A stretch of DNA of 64,000 nt, from assembly GCA_963677605.2 (NCBI GenBank), contig CAXXDX010000006.1:248001-312000 (forward strand). The letters run 5' to 3'. Under the pieces are notes generated by a model. The model made no database searches and was not told where the DNA came from. It saw only the letters and a program-made list of their open reading frames with translations. Positions 1-7,805 of the stretch are shown piece after piece. Made by a program: the position numbers and the translations under genes. The DNA comes from JAGLOK01 sp963677605. GTDB lineage: Bacteria > Bacillota > Clostridia > Christensenellales > UMGS416. Numbering within the stretch: the stretch's first letter is position 1; each line of letters starts with the position of its first letter.

Positions 1-132
1 GAAAAGGCAACCAGATACAACGGCAATCCGATGCGTATTTTTACTTGCCGGATTACTGACAATAATAAAACAAAAATTGTGACATTGTTTTATGAAGTCG
101 ATAAATGTATGTGGTACATGGGGATGAATTGA
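1..132 (+). CDS. C-terminal end of an unidentified protein (partial, starts before the window)
   Basis: The first frame is open from base 1 to a TGA at 130-132 and encodes 43 residues ending in MWYMGMN. I do not recognise the family. The stop codon overlaps the AAGGAG ribosome binding site of the next gene, so the two are probably co-transcribed. It would belong to the integrated element whose recombinase lies downstream. Only the tail is visible, so whether it is a real coding end rests on the open frame and the tight spacing. Confidence 0.5.
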   Translation, partial: EKATRYNGNPMRIFTCRITDNNKTKIVTLFYEVDKCMWYMGMN

Positions 133-143
133 AGGAGATATTA

Positions 144-686
144 ATGAATAGTGAATTATTAATAGCAATTGTAGGTGTTGGCGGAACATTGCTCGGTGTT
201 GTTCTTGGCTGGCTTCTTCAAAAGCTTAGTAACTATAAAGGAGTTAAGTTAGATATTACTTTAGAAAAATTCAATATTGGTAAAGGTACTGGATATGGTA
301 CTGTCAATGAATCACCAACGCCCCCAGAAGATATTTTTTTTAGACTTAGATTGCTTTTTTTTAATCCTTCAGATATTGGTAAGGTAGTAAATAATCCACG
401 AATAGTTTTCTACAAGAATTTAAAAAAGAAAGCACAGTTTAATTATAGTTTTTCCAGGGGCGAAAAATATTATGATTACCTAAACCTATTGCCAAATCAG
501 ATAGATCATTATTATATTAATAGCATTAAAAATATCAGTGAAAATAATAAAATTAATAATTTGCAGGACTCAAACAAAGTAATGTTAATTTATGATGATG
601 GCAAAAAAACATTAGGTAAAAAGAAAAAACTCATTGCTAGATTTAAAACACTTGAAGAACTGTGCAAAATGAGTAAGAACAAATAA
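144..686 (+). CDS. Membrane-anchored protein of unknown function in the integrated element
   Basis: The protein has 180 residues. I chose the ATG at 144 because GAAGGAGATATTA precedes it with ideal spacing; an ATG 13 codons upstream at 105 has no such site. Residues about 5-25 form one hydrophobic helix (LLIAIVGVGGTLLGVVLGWL). The rest is a soluble, probably cytoplasmic domain rich in Lys, Asn and Tyr. No enzymatic motif is recognised. The gene is more AT-rich than the chromosomal genes beyond 2.4 kb, as expected for acquired DNA. It sits 14 bp before the recombinase gene, so it is likely element cargo or an accessory gene. Similar one-helix proteins with a basic cytosolic domain occur in mobile elements, but no function can be assigned. 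Confidence 0.7.
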   Translation: MNSELLIAIVGVGGTLLGVVLGWLLQKLSNYKGVKLDITLEKFNIGKGTGYGTVNESPTPPEDIFFRLRLLFFNPSDIGKVVNNPRIVFYKNLKKKAQFNYSFSRGEKYYDYLNLLPNQIDHYYINSIKNISENNKINNLQDSNKVMLIYDDGKKTLGKKKKLIARFKTLEELCKMSKNK

Positions 687-700
687 TTACAGGTGTCCCC

Positions 701-1738
701 ATGACAAAACAAATGAAAAGACCAAACAACGCAGGAAGCGTTTATAAGCTGTCAGGAAAGCGCAGAAAGCCGTGGGCTGCTGCTGTTACGCTTGGTTATG
801 ATGATGATGGCAAAAGGAAGTACAAGACCACTACACATGCCACGAAAGCTGATGCACTTAAAGCTCTGGCTTTGTTTTCAGATAATATGACTGATCGCCC
901 AAATATAAAGCTCAAAGAACTGTACGATGAGTGGTCGGAAAAACACTTTCAGCGCGTAACAAAAAAGACAGAGGAAGATTATGAGTATGCTTATTCAAAA
1001 ATATCTATTCTTAACAATAAGAAATTTTCAGATTTAAGAACCAAACACTTTCAAACAATTATTGATAACATGCATCTGTCCTACTCTGCACACCATAAAG
1101 TAAAAACGCTTGTTAACCTTCTATATAAATATGCAGAAGAAAACGACATAGTAAATAAAAACTATGGAAGCTTTATCAAAATTCCAAAGTCACATAAAAA
1201 AGAGAAAGAAAGATTTTCAGAAGAAGATATCAAGAAGCTTAAGAAACATTCATATGAGCATAATGTCATGCTTATCCTATGCATGATATTTACAGGCTTC
1301 AGACCTACAGCATTCTTCTCACTCACGAAAGAATCATATAATGAGAAATATAATATTTTAATTGGAGGAATAAAAACAGAAGCCGGGATAAACCGGGTTG
1401 TTCCTATCAATTCAAACATTCAGTATTATATAGATTATTTTTTGTCACTCAATGGAGAAACTCTTTTCTGTCGTAAAGATGGAAAAGCATACACCAATCT
1501 TAGAAACTTCAGAGAAAGAGAATACAAACCTGCTCTTGAGCTATGCAAAGTGAGATACCTTCCACCAATGCGCACAAGACATACATTCAGTTCTCTGATG
1601 GTAAAATACAACGTGAAAAAATTGGCACACACAAAGATGATGGGACATACTAAATATTCTATGTCTGCAGACGTTTACTCTCATATCGATGCAGCAGACT
1701 TGAATAAAGAAATTGAAAAAATACCGGATATTCGTTAG
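701..1738 (+). CDS. int: Tyrosine recombinase / phage-type integrase
   Basis: This 345-residue site-specific recombinase has an N-terminal AP2-like arm-binding region (about 10-60), a SAM-like core-binding domain (about 68-160) and a C-terminal catalytic domain (about 170-335). Catalytic residues visible are R201 (TGFRP), K225, R293 (RTRHTF), H316 (MGHT) and nucleophile Y326 (ADVYSHI). The usual His of the HxxR box is Met (M290-R-T-R293). It presumably integrates and excises the element at the tRNA-Lys gene whose 3' half is duplicated about 95 bp downstream; integrases next to their att site are the rule. GTG/ATG alternatives are absent and the ATG at 701 follows closely on the preceding gene. 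No excisionase gene is visible in the window. Confidence 0.92.
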   Translation: MTKQMKRPNNAGSVYKLSGKRRKPWAAAVTLGYDDDGKRKYKTTTHATKADALKALALFSDNMTDRPNIKLKELYDEWSEKHFQRVTKKTEEDYEYAYSKISILNNKKFSDLRTKHFQTIIDNMHLSYSAHHKVKTLVNLLYKYAEENDIVNKNYGSFIKIPKSHKKEKERFSEEDIKKLKKHSYEHNVMLILCMIFTGFRPTAFFSLTKESYNEKYNILIGGIKTEAGINRVVPINSNIQYYIDYFLSLNGETLFCRKDGKAYTNLRNFREREYKPALELCKVRYLPPMRTRHTFSSLMVKYNVKKLAHTKMMGHTKYSMSADVYSHIDAADLNKEIEKIPDIR

Positions 1739-1834
1739 TAATGTGTTAGTAACCCGATTTATTTTAAGATGACACTTTTGTTCTTATACCCCACTGTTTA
1801 CTTACTTTGCCTCTTATAGCTATGGTCAATTTAA

Positions 1835-1882
1835 TGACTCTTAATCAGGGTGTCCGGGGTTCGAATCCCCGAAGATCCACCA
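1835..1882 (+). other. attR-like core: 3' half of a tRNA-Lys(CTT) gene
   Basis: The sequence begins inside the anticodon arm (TGACTCTTAATCAGG), continues through the variable region, a perfect T-arm (CGGGG, TTCGAAT, CCCCG), the 3' acceptor strand AAGATCC, discriminator A and encoded CCA. The anticodon loop CTCTTAA gives CTT, lysine. Upstream of TGA the expected anticodon-stem and D-arm sequence is missing, so this is not a functional tRNA. It is the segment an integrase leaves at one end after recombining into a tRNA 3' end. Confidence 0.8.
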
Positions 1883-2259
1883 TAACAGAAAGTCTGTCTT
1901 TTAGACAGGCTTTTTTTATACTGAGGGGATGAGAACTTGTCAAGTGTTTCTATATGAAACACGGAGCTGAGCGCAACAGCGCGAAGACGAATCCCCGAAG
2001 ATCCACCATAACAGAAAGTCTGTCTTTTAGGCAGGCTTTTTTTATGCTGATGGGATGAGAACTTGTCAAGTGTTTCTTTTAAGAAACACGGAGCTGAGCG
2101 CAGCAGCGCGAAGACGAATCCCCGAAGATCCACCATAATAGAAAGTCTGTCTATTAGACAGGCTTTTTTTAGTCTGAGGGGATGAGAACTTGTCAAGTGT
2201 TTCTATATGAAACACGGAGCTGAGCGCAGCAGCGCGAAGACGAATCCCCGAAGATCCAC
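1862..2259 (+). repeat. Tandem array of 126-127 bp units, each starting with a tRNA 3' tail
   Basis: Units start at 1862, 1988 and 2115, with a truncated fourth at 2241. Each begins CGAATCCCCGAAGATCCACC (tRNA T-stem 3' strand, acceptor strand and CCA). Then come a GTCTGTC/GACAGGC hairpin with a T-run (terminator-like) and a GTGTTTC/GAAACAC hairpin. A GCGC/GCGC hairpin and GAAGA close the unit. In unit 2 the second hairpin is lengthened on both arms (GTGTTTCTT with AAGAAACAC), so its pairing is preserved despite sequence change. The fourth copy ends CCACAA instead of CCACCA. Apparent minus-strand reading frames here are antisense tRNA artefacts. Confidence 0.85.
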
Positions 2260-2310
2260 AAAAATAAAACACCGAATCAAACATAAAAATATTTAAATAA
2301 ATTTACAAAC

Positions 2311-2361
2311 AAAAAAACACCCTGCTTACATTATCTAAAATAGATGCAACAAGCAAGGTGT
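2311..2361 (-). terminator. Rho-independent terminator of the PPOX-fold gene
   Basis: On the minus strand ACACCTTGCTT and AAGCAGGGTGT form an imperfect 11-bp stem followed by TTTTTTTG. It lies 20 bp after the stop of the 2381-2794 gene. Confidence 0.75.
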
Positions 2362-2380
2362 AAAATTAATTGTTGTTTTG

Positions 2381-2794
2381 TCAGCTGAGCTTTAACGGCT
2401 CCTGACCTTTTGCATAAAGATATGCTTGTATATCTGAGAGATAATATGTAGTAAAGAATTCATCTTCAGCGCTATACAACAAGGTTAATGACTTGTTTTC
2501 GTCAATCAGTCTCTTTTTTGCTTCCACATTGCCGTCAAATACAGCATTAGCCGTAAGTCTTATGAATCCGTCTGCAACAATAAAAGTAATTGCCACTGAA
2601 GAATTTTCCGACATCTGCTTAAACATAGGTTTTCTTGTGTCAGTATAAAAATAAACCTTTTCATCAACTTCAACAAAGCCGTCTTCGCCAAGCACGGGTT
2701 TTCCGCCTATTGGTCTGATGCTGGGTTTGTCTCCGTTTATAGTCGCTAAATAGAAAATTTTAGCTTCTTTCATATATTCAACTAGTTTGCTCAT
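2381..2794 (-). CDS. Pyridoxamine 5'-phosphate oxidase (PPOX) family flavin split-barrel protein
   Basis: This 137-residue protein has the small split-barrel fold of PPOX/FMN-binding proteins. The N-terminal strand pair is FYLATINGDKPSIRPIG, then DEKVYFYTDTRKPMFKQ and SSVAITFIVADGFIRL, the usual pattern around the flavin phosphate site. Single-domain members of this length are common in clostridia, usually as FMN or F420-type redox or storage proteins of unknown substrate. It follows the azoreductase gene on the same strand after 54 bp, so both are probably read from the promoter before azoR. A terminator follows. Confidence 0.8.
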   Translation of the reverse strand: MSKLVEYMKEAKIFYLATINGDKPSIRPIGGKPVLGEDGFVEVDEKVYFYTDTRKPMFKQMSENSSVAITFIVADGFIRLTANAVFDGNVEAKKRLIDENKSLTLLYSAEDEFFTTYYLSDIQAYLYAKGQEPLKLS

Positions 2795-2848
2795 TATTTC
2801 CCTTTCCTACCTGAGTATATAGCTTAATAAAGCTACAAAGCCTGTTTC

Positions 2849-3454
2849 TTAGAATGATGATGCTACTTCTTTTGCATTCTTTATTGCTTTTTGAATAATA
2901 GTGTCAACATCGGCGCCGATAATATCCACGCCCTCAACAGCAATTGTTGAAAAATCCACAATCCCAAGGAAGCCGAACAGTATTCTCAAATAACGGTCGC
3001 CCATTTCAAATCCTGTTGCAGGACCTTCCAAGTAATGGCCGCCTCTTGATACTATGTGAACAGCTTTTTTGCCTTCGCACAAGCCGACAGGGCCATGCTC
3101 TGTATACTTAAATGTAATACCTGTAATACAGATATAGTCCAGATATGCTTTCAAGATAGCAGGCAGTCCTAAGTTCCAGAACGGTGCTGAAACGACAAAC
3201 TTGTCAGCTTCGAGGAACTGATATGCATATTTTAAGATAGGATGATTTTTGCTTTCTTCTGTTTTTGGTCCAAAGACTGCCTGTATGTCTTCAACAGAAA
3301 GAAAATCAATTCCCTCTTCATATAAGTCCAGTGTGACAATCTCATCTTCAGGATTGTTTCTTTTATATTCGTCGATAAATGCGTCTGAAACTGTAAAGGT
3401 TTTTGATTCGCCTTCTGGTTTTGCGTTTGCTTTGATATAAAGTACTTTGCTCAT
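2849..3454 (-). CDS. azoR: FMN-dependent NADH-azoreductase
   Basis: This 201-residue flavodoxin-fold enzyme of the AzoR/AcpD family reduces azo compounds and quinones with NAD(P)H and FMN. Family marks are the N-terminal LYIKANAKPEGESKT phosphate-binding loop, PFWNLGLPAILKAYLDYI for FMN contact and the SRGGHYLEGP loop over the isoalloxazine. Length matches the family (about 200). It is divergent from an HxlR-type regulator, as azoR1/yodB are paired in Bacillus. Quinone- or diamide-type stress control is therefore likely, with FMN reduction protecting against electrophiles. Confidence 0.9.
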   Translation of the reverse strand: MSKVLYIKANAKPEGESKTFTVSDAFIDEYKRNNPEDEIVTLDLYEEGIDFLSVEDIQAVFGPKTEESKNHPILKYAYQFLEADKFVVSAPFWNLGLPAILKAYLDYICITGITFKYTEHGPVGLCEGKKAVHIVSRGGHYLEGPATGFEMGDRYLRILFGFLGIVDFSTIAVEGVDIIGADVDTIIQKAIKNAKEVASSF

Positions 3455-3557
3455 TGTAAAACTCCTTATTATTTCATATGCTCTTCTCGATTTATTGCTA
3501 TATATAATTCGCTAGAAGCATAATATTTTACTTGTATTTTAATTTTCTTCTGTTACA

Positions 3558-3626
3558 ATTATATTAGTATAATACTTTTTTGCAAGTAGGTACTTTATAG
3601 TGCTATAGTATACAAAAAGATACTTT
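3558..3626. promoter_or_regulatory. Back-to-back promoters of azoR and the HxlR gene sharing one -35 hexamer
   Basis: The self-complementary TTGCAA at 3580-3585 can serve both directions. Leftward it is followed by 16 bp and TATAAT (3558-3563, read on the minus strand). Rightward it is followed by 18 bp and TATAGT (3604-3609). TACTTT occurs at 3573, 3591 and 3621 and is a candidate repeated operator element for the HxlR protein. Confidence 0.55.
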
Positions 3627-3646
3627 GACTGAAAAGGGAGCTAAAT

Positions 3647-4021
3647 TTGGAAACAAACGAAAATATCCATGAGTTTTGTCACATGAAAGACAAATGTCAA
3701 AAATATAACCTGTGCCCTATGGTATTAGTGCAGGATTTACTTTCCGGGAAGAGAAAATTACTTATTCTATGGTATCTTAGTTATCAAACTCTTCGCTTTA
3801 ATGAAATTAAACGCAAACTGCCTGATGTAACGCAGAAAATGCTAACTCAGCAGTTGAGAAAACTGGAAGCAGACGGTCTTATTCTAAGAACCGTTTATCC
3901 TGTTGTTCCTCCGAAAGTGGAGTATTCACTAACGGATTTAGGCAAAAAAATAATACCCATTCTAGAAGCTATGCACAACTTCGGAAGCAGTTATCTGTTG
4001 GCAAACGAAATACAGAATTAA
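3647..4021 (+). CDS. HxlR-family (DUF24) winged-helix regulator
   Basis: This 124-residue protein has the HxlR fold: LLSGKRKLLILWYL, RFNEIKRKLPDVTQKMLTQQ (recognition helix region) and VPPKVEYSLTDLGKKI (wing). Translation starts at TTG 3647 with AAGGGAG 6 bp upstream; there is no better ATG. Three cysteines precede the winged helix (C11, C17, C23). HxlR proteins such as YodB and HypR sense electrophiles or disulfide stress through an N-terminal Cys, so redox control of the divergent azoR is likely. The regulator-target link is inferred from orientation and shared promoter DNA. Confidence 0.88.
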   Translation: METNENIHEFCHMKDKCQKYNLCPMVLVQDLLSGKRKLLILWYLSYQTLRFNEIKRKLPDVTQKMLTQQLRKLEADGLILRTVYPVVPPKVEYSLTDLGKKIIPILEAMHNFGSSYLLANEIQN

Positions 4022-4040
4022 GTATTAAAAAAGCGTACAA

Positions 4041-4072
4041 AAAAAGCACAAAGTTAATTATTGTGCTTTTTT
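4041..4072. terminator. Bidirectional terminator between the HxlR and methyltransferase genes
   Basis: AAAAGCACAA and TTGTGCTTTT form a perfect stem around AGTTAATTA, flanked by A- and T-runs on either side, so it can stop transcription in both directions. The genes on both sides converge on it. Confidence 0.8.
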
Positions 4073-4114
4073 ATTTTGTTAAATTGTTGTTTATAGTTTC
4101 ATTCCGCCGTTAAC

Positions 4115-4699
4115 CTAAGCTTTGATTCCTGCAACAATATACTTCTCGTCGTCACTCACCGCAGTATTAACCGAAAAATGCGGTCTGAAAAGTTCGCATA
4201 ATTCTTGCATCTCAATCAAAGGTTTTGACACACTCGACGCACGGCGCGCATGATGCAAAAGAAGTGCATCCCTGCTCATGCCGTGTGCTATGCACAGCTG
4301 GCCGCCCGGCACAATAAACTCAGACAGCTTTGAAATAAGCCGAACCGGATTTACAAAGTGCGGAAAAGCGTTATACACAACGCAGCAGTCAAACTTCTCA
4401 TCAAAGTCAGCCTCTTCTATATCGCTGCAGATTACAGACACATGGGACTGCGGGTATTTTCTTCTTGCAATCTGTACCATGTTCTGCGAAAAATCGACTC
4501 CAACCAGTCTTGAAACACCTCGCAGCAGATAGTCTTCAAATAAAACTCCCGTGCCGCAGGCAACATCCAAAACGCTTTTTCCGCTGCATACTCCCGCTGC
4601 ATCCAGTATCTCATCAAATTTTTTCTTGGAGCGAACCATATCCGCATCCCAGCCTTCAGCTCTTTCATCAAAAAAAGCCTGTATTTCCGCTTTATTCAT
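4115..4699 (-). CDS. Class I SAM-dependent methyltransferase
   Basis: This 194-residue Rossmann-fold methyltransferase has motif I VLDVACGTG (about 44-52), the acidic end of strand 2 (VGVDFS), CSDIEE and the post-motif PGGQLCIAHG. It is the last gene of the hypB/hypA operon, 15 bp after hypA, and ends near a bidirectional terminator. The substrate is unknown. An RNA, protein or small-molecule target fits equally well, and no radical-SAM or cobalamin motif is present. Membership of the operon suggests it modifies or detoxifies something linked to the oxidoreductase, but this is inference. Confidence 0.82.
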   Translation of the reverse strand: MNKAEIQAFFDERAEGWDADMVRSKKKFDEILDAAGVCSGKSVLDVACGTGVLFEDYLLRGVSRLVGVDFSQNMVQIARRKYPQSHVSVICSDIEEADFDEKFDCCVVYNAFPHFVNPVRLISKLSEFIVPGGQLCIAHGMSRDALLLHHARRASSVSKPLIEMQELCELFRPHFSVNTAVSDDEKYIVAGIKA

Positions 4700-4714
4700 T
4701 AAAAGAAACCTCCA

Positions 4715-5056
4715 TTAGCATGCGATGATTTCTTTTATCATAAATTCTCGTCCGCCAAGAATTTCAAAGGAAGTATGTTTGCACTCAGGGCAGATCTTTT
4801 TGTTTTCAATCAGGTTATAAACCTTCCCGCATTCATTGCAGCGAACATTTCCCGGAAGTATTTCTATCTTAAGCTTTGTGTTCTCCAGCATAGTCCCGTA
4901 TGAAGCTGCCGGATAGCACTGCTCCACATAGTAAGGCACCACCGAAGAAAGCTCGCCTATCTGCAGAACCAGCGTATCAACTTTTGTGAGATTTTGCTCT
5001 TTTGCCGTTTTTTCAACAACACGAACAACTTCGGCGATTATCCCTAACTCATGCAT
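4715..5056 (-). CDS. hypA: HypA nickel metallochaperone
   Basis: This 113-residue protein starts MHELG, where the N-terminal Met-His-Glu is the nickel site of HypA/HybF. It contains the zinc site made of two CxxC pairs (CNECG and CPECK). HypA passes nickel to target enzymes together with HypB. The gene lies 1 bp after the stop of the 904-residue oxidoreductase, showing tight coupling. No NiFe hydrogenase or hypC/D/E/F gene is in this operon or window, so the nickel client is unknown. Confidence 0.92.
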   Translation of the reverse strand: MHELGIIAEVVRVVEKTAKEQNLTKVDTLVLQIGELSSVVPYYVEQCYPAASYGTMLENTKLKIEILPGNVRCNECGKVYNLIENKKICPECKHTSFEILGGREFMIKEIIAC

Positions 5057-5057
5057 A

Positions 5058-7772
5058 CTATTTACCCTTAACAGTGAATGTCTTCTTCACTTTTTTAACT
5101 GCGATTTTAGCTTTACGCTTGATAACATGAGGAACAATAGTCTTTTTCATGTCAAACAGCGAAACACCTTCGCCGTCATATCTTCTTTCAAGAGATATAG
5201 CGTCGAATTTACACTTGGTTGTACACTGTCCGCAGCCAACACAGAGGAACTCGTCAACCACAACTGCTCCGCATCCAAGGCAGCGTTCAGTTTCTTTGAG
5301 CATCTGCTCTTCGGTGAATGTTCCACGCTCATCATCAAACTTCTTTTCCACTTTTCTGTGTGAAGCCTGCTGACGCGGCATCTTGTCATAGCTGTCCAGC
5401 TCAAGTGTTTCTTTATCCAGCGATTTATATTCGCGCCTGTCGCGACCTATAACAAGGCTCTGTCCCGGCTGAACATATCTGTGGATAGAAATCGCTCCCT
5501 GTTTTCCTGCTGCGATTGCGTCGATAGCAAACTTCGGACCTGTATATGCGTCTCCGCCAACAAAAATGTCCGGCTCTGCTGTCTGGTATGTAAATCCGTC
5601 AGCCTGAACTGTGCCGTTTCTGTTGAGTTCCACCTTAGTTTCTTCCACAAGGCTTCCCCATTCGATTGACTGTCCTATCGATGTCAAAACGTAGTCAGCT
5701 TCCACATCAATTGTCTGGTCATCGTCGTATACAGGCGCAAAGCGGTGGTTCTCATCAAACACGGATACGCATTTGCGGAATCTGACTCCCTTTACACGTC
5801 CGTTTTCAACTAGAATGCATGAAGGTCCCCATCCGTTGTTGACTATGATTCCTTCTTCTTCGGCTTCTTCCACCTCATCAGCAGACGCAGGCATTTCTTC
5901 CGCGCTTTCAAGGCAGTACATAGATACGTCACTAGCTTCAAGTCTCGCTGCTGTGCGCGCTACATCAACTGCCACGTTGCCTCCGCCGATAACGACAGCT
6001 TTTCCTGAAAGCTTAATGTCTTCGCCAAGGTTTACTCTGCGCACAAAGTCTATTCCCGAGAACACTCCTTCAGCGTCTTCGCCTTCGATGCCAAGGCTGC
6101 GTCCGCCCTGCGCTCCTATAGCGATATAGAAGGCTTCGTATCCCTGTCCTCTTAGGTCGTCAAGCGAGATATCTTTGCCGACTTCAACGCCTGTTTTAAA
6201 TTCCACTCCAAGTTCAGCCAATATATCTATTTCAGCTTTTACCACATCTTTTTCCAAGCGGAAAGCGGGTATACCAAACATAAGCATTCCGCCAAGCTGG
6301 TTTTGCTTTTCAAACACGGTTACTTTGTATCCGTCTATCGCAAGGAAGTATGCGCATGAAAGTCCTGCAGGGCCTGCGCCGACTACCGCTATCTTTTTGC
6401 CGTAGTCATGGCTTTTTTCCGGAACGAATCTACGGTCTGTGTTCAAATCCTGATCCGCTATAAATTTCTTAATGTCGTCTATTGCAAGCGGTTCGTCGAT
6501 ATCGTTTCTTGTGCATGCAAACTCGCAGCGTCTGTTGCATATTCTTCCGCATACTGCAGGGAACGGATTTTCTTTTTTAATAAGCTCAAGCGCTTCGGTA
6601 TATTTACCCTGAGCAGCAAGCTTTATATATCCCTGAATCGCGATGTGCGCGGGACATTCCGCTTTACATGGCGCAGTTCCTGTATCCACAACATTTTTCC
6701 TGTTTGTGCGATATTCGGGATTCCATCTCTCCGATGTCCACTCGGTGTCTCTGGGAGTGTCTTCACGAACAATTTTCTCAACGACAGGCTTTGATGAGCA
6801 CACTTTTTGTCCCAGCTGCAATGCGTTTACAGGACAATTTTCGACGCACTGTCCGCAAGCTACGCATTTGTCGCGGTCAATTACAGAAACGTAATTTGAG
6901 CGAACCATGTCTGCATTGATAAACATCTCAGCTGTACGCATCGAAAGGCATCCGCATCCGCAGCAGTTGCAAATAGCATGTGTTTTTCCGTCGCCGTCAA
7001 GGTTTGGAATCTCGTGCATCAGTCCGTTTTCTTCAGCGCGGCGCAGTATCTCATATACTTCTTCTTTTTGAACTTCGCGTCCGCGTCCTGTTCTTATGTA
7101 ATACTCTGCGGCATGTCCCATCTGAATACACATATCTTCCTTAAGATGTCCGCATCCTTCACCCATGATTTCGCGAACTGTCCTGCATGAACAGTTTGAA
7201 ACAGAGAATATATCATGCTCTTCGATATGCTTTGATAGCTCTTCATATGATGCTCTGCGGCTTTCGCCATCGATAGCTTTTTCAATAGGAATTACTCTCA
7301 TTAAGCCAACACCAACCGGCAGCATTCCGGCAGTGCCTGCGCCGCGGATTCTTCCATACGCCTCAAAAGCTTCGGCTATCTGCGGATATTTATGCGGATT
7401 TGTCGGATGGTTGGTCATCATCTCCATGATTCCCGGCACCCAAGTGTCATACCAGAAAGTATCTTTCCCGTCTATTGTGTTTACAAAGCATACACCTGCG
7501 TCCGCAAGCTCCAAAAGCAACTCATGGCACTCTTTTTCCGGCCTTCCGGTGCGCTCGCTTACGACATCGGCAGTAACCTTTTCGCGTATAGCCATAGTCA
7601 TAACCATCTCAGCCATGTCATCAGTTACTACAGGCTCAAGTATCATATATTCCGGTGCTTCAAAGTCGTATTCATCTTTGGCACCAGGTTTTTTGCGCCC
7701 GATATGATTTGCAAGAGCAAGAATCTTCGGATTACCCTGCTTTTTTCCTTTTTCATTCATGATTTCAGTCAC
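5058..7772 (-). CDS. Multidomain Fe-S / FAD NAD(P)H oxidoreductase (GltD-like fusion)
   Basis: This 904-residue protein has a winged-helix-like N-terminus (about 45-100) and Cys motifs CSCR (194-197), GCGH and CNCCGCGC (268-275). A ferredoxin cluster follows (C303, C306, C309, C313). Next is a GltD-type N-terminal Fe-S helical domain with Cys between 369 and 420, then an FAD fold (GAGPAG, 465-470) and an NAD(P)H fold (GGGNVA, 596-601). A C-terminal CxxC (831, 834) leads to a ferredoxin-like cluster (C844, C847, C850, C854) and a very basic tail. Such proteins move electrons between NAD(P)H, FAD and several 4Fe-4S clusters. GltD-like subunits pair with partners in glutamate synthase, NfnB and dihydropyrimidine dehydrogenase, but none is seen here. 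Wedged between hypB and hypA, it is probably the operon's catalytic core; substrate unknown. Confidence 0.85.
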   Translation of the reverse strand: MTEIMNEKGKKQGNPKILALANHIGRKKPGAKDEYDFEAPEYMILEPVVTDDMAEMVMTMAIREKVTADVVSERTGRPEKECHELLLELADAGVCFVNTIDGKDTFWYDTWVPGIMEMMTNHPTNPHKYPQIAEAFEAYGRIRGAGTAGMLPVGVGLMRVIPIEKAIDGESRRASYEELSKHIEEHDIFSVSNCSCRTVREIMGEGCGHLKEDMCIQMGHAAEYYIRTGRGREVQKEEVYEILRRAEENGLMHEIPNLDGDGKTHAICNCCGCGCLSMRTAEMFINADMVRSNYVSVIDRDKCVACGQCVENCPVNALQLGQKVCSSKPVVEKIVREDTPRDTEWTSERWNPEYRTNRKNVVDTGTAPCKAECPAHIAIQGYIKLAAQGKYTEALELIKKENPFPAVCGRICNRRCEFACTRNDIDEPLAIDDIKKFIADQDLNTDRRFVPEKSHDYGKKIAVVGAGPAGLSCAYFLAIDGYKVTVFEKQNQLGGMLMFGIPAFRLEKDVVKAEIDILAELGVEFKTGVEVGKDISLDDLRGQGYEAFYIAIGAQGGRSLGIEGEDAEGVFSGIDFVRRVNLGEDIKLSGKAVVIGGGNVAVDVARTAARLEASDVSMYCLESAEEMPASADEVEEAEEEGIIVNNGWGPSCILVENGRVKGVRFRKCVSVFDENHRFAPVYDDDQTIDVEADYVLTSIGQSIEWGSLVEETKVELNRNGTVQADGFTYQTAEPDIFVGGDAYTGPKFAIDAIAAGKQGAISIHRYVQPGQSLVIGRDRREYKSLDKETLELDSYDKMPRQQASHRKVEKKFDDERGTFTEEQMLKETERCLGCGAVVVDEFLCVGCGQCTTKCKFDAISLERRYDGEGVSLFDMKKTIVPHVIKRKAKIAVKKVKKTFTVKGK

Positions 7773-7805
7773 GATAATTTCTCCTTATATAGGTAAGTTT
7801 AATTC

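Larger units (their letters stand above)
1..1882 (+). mobile_element. Right end of a tRNA-Lys-integrated genetic element (partial)
   Basis: The region holds a partial gene, a one-helix membrane protein and a tyrosine recombinase, bounded on the right by a duplicated tRNA 3' half (1835-1882). This is the normal layout of an integrative element whose intact tRNA target lies at the opposite end, here to the left of the window. The element type (phage, ICE or small island) cannot be told from the visible 1.9 kb. Confidence 0.7.

Noticed and set aside
1835..1882. Functional tRNA-Lys gene
   Set aside because: The acceptor 5' strand, D-arm and half of the anticodon arm are missing upstream.
1862..2259. 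CRISPR array
   Set aside because: Units of 126-127 bp are repeated almost whole with no variable spacers, and no cas genes are nearby.
1831..2284. Minus-strand reading frames over the tandem units (containing SSGIR-type sequence)
   Set aside because: These are antisense translations of tRNA 3' ends and repeat DNA, a well-known artefact, with no ribosome binding site.
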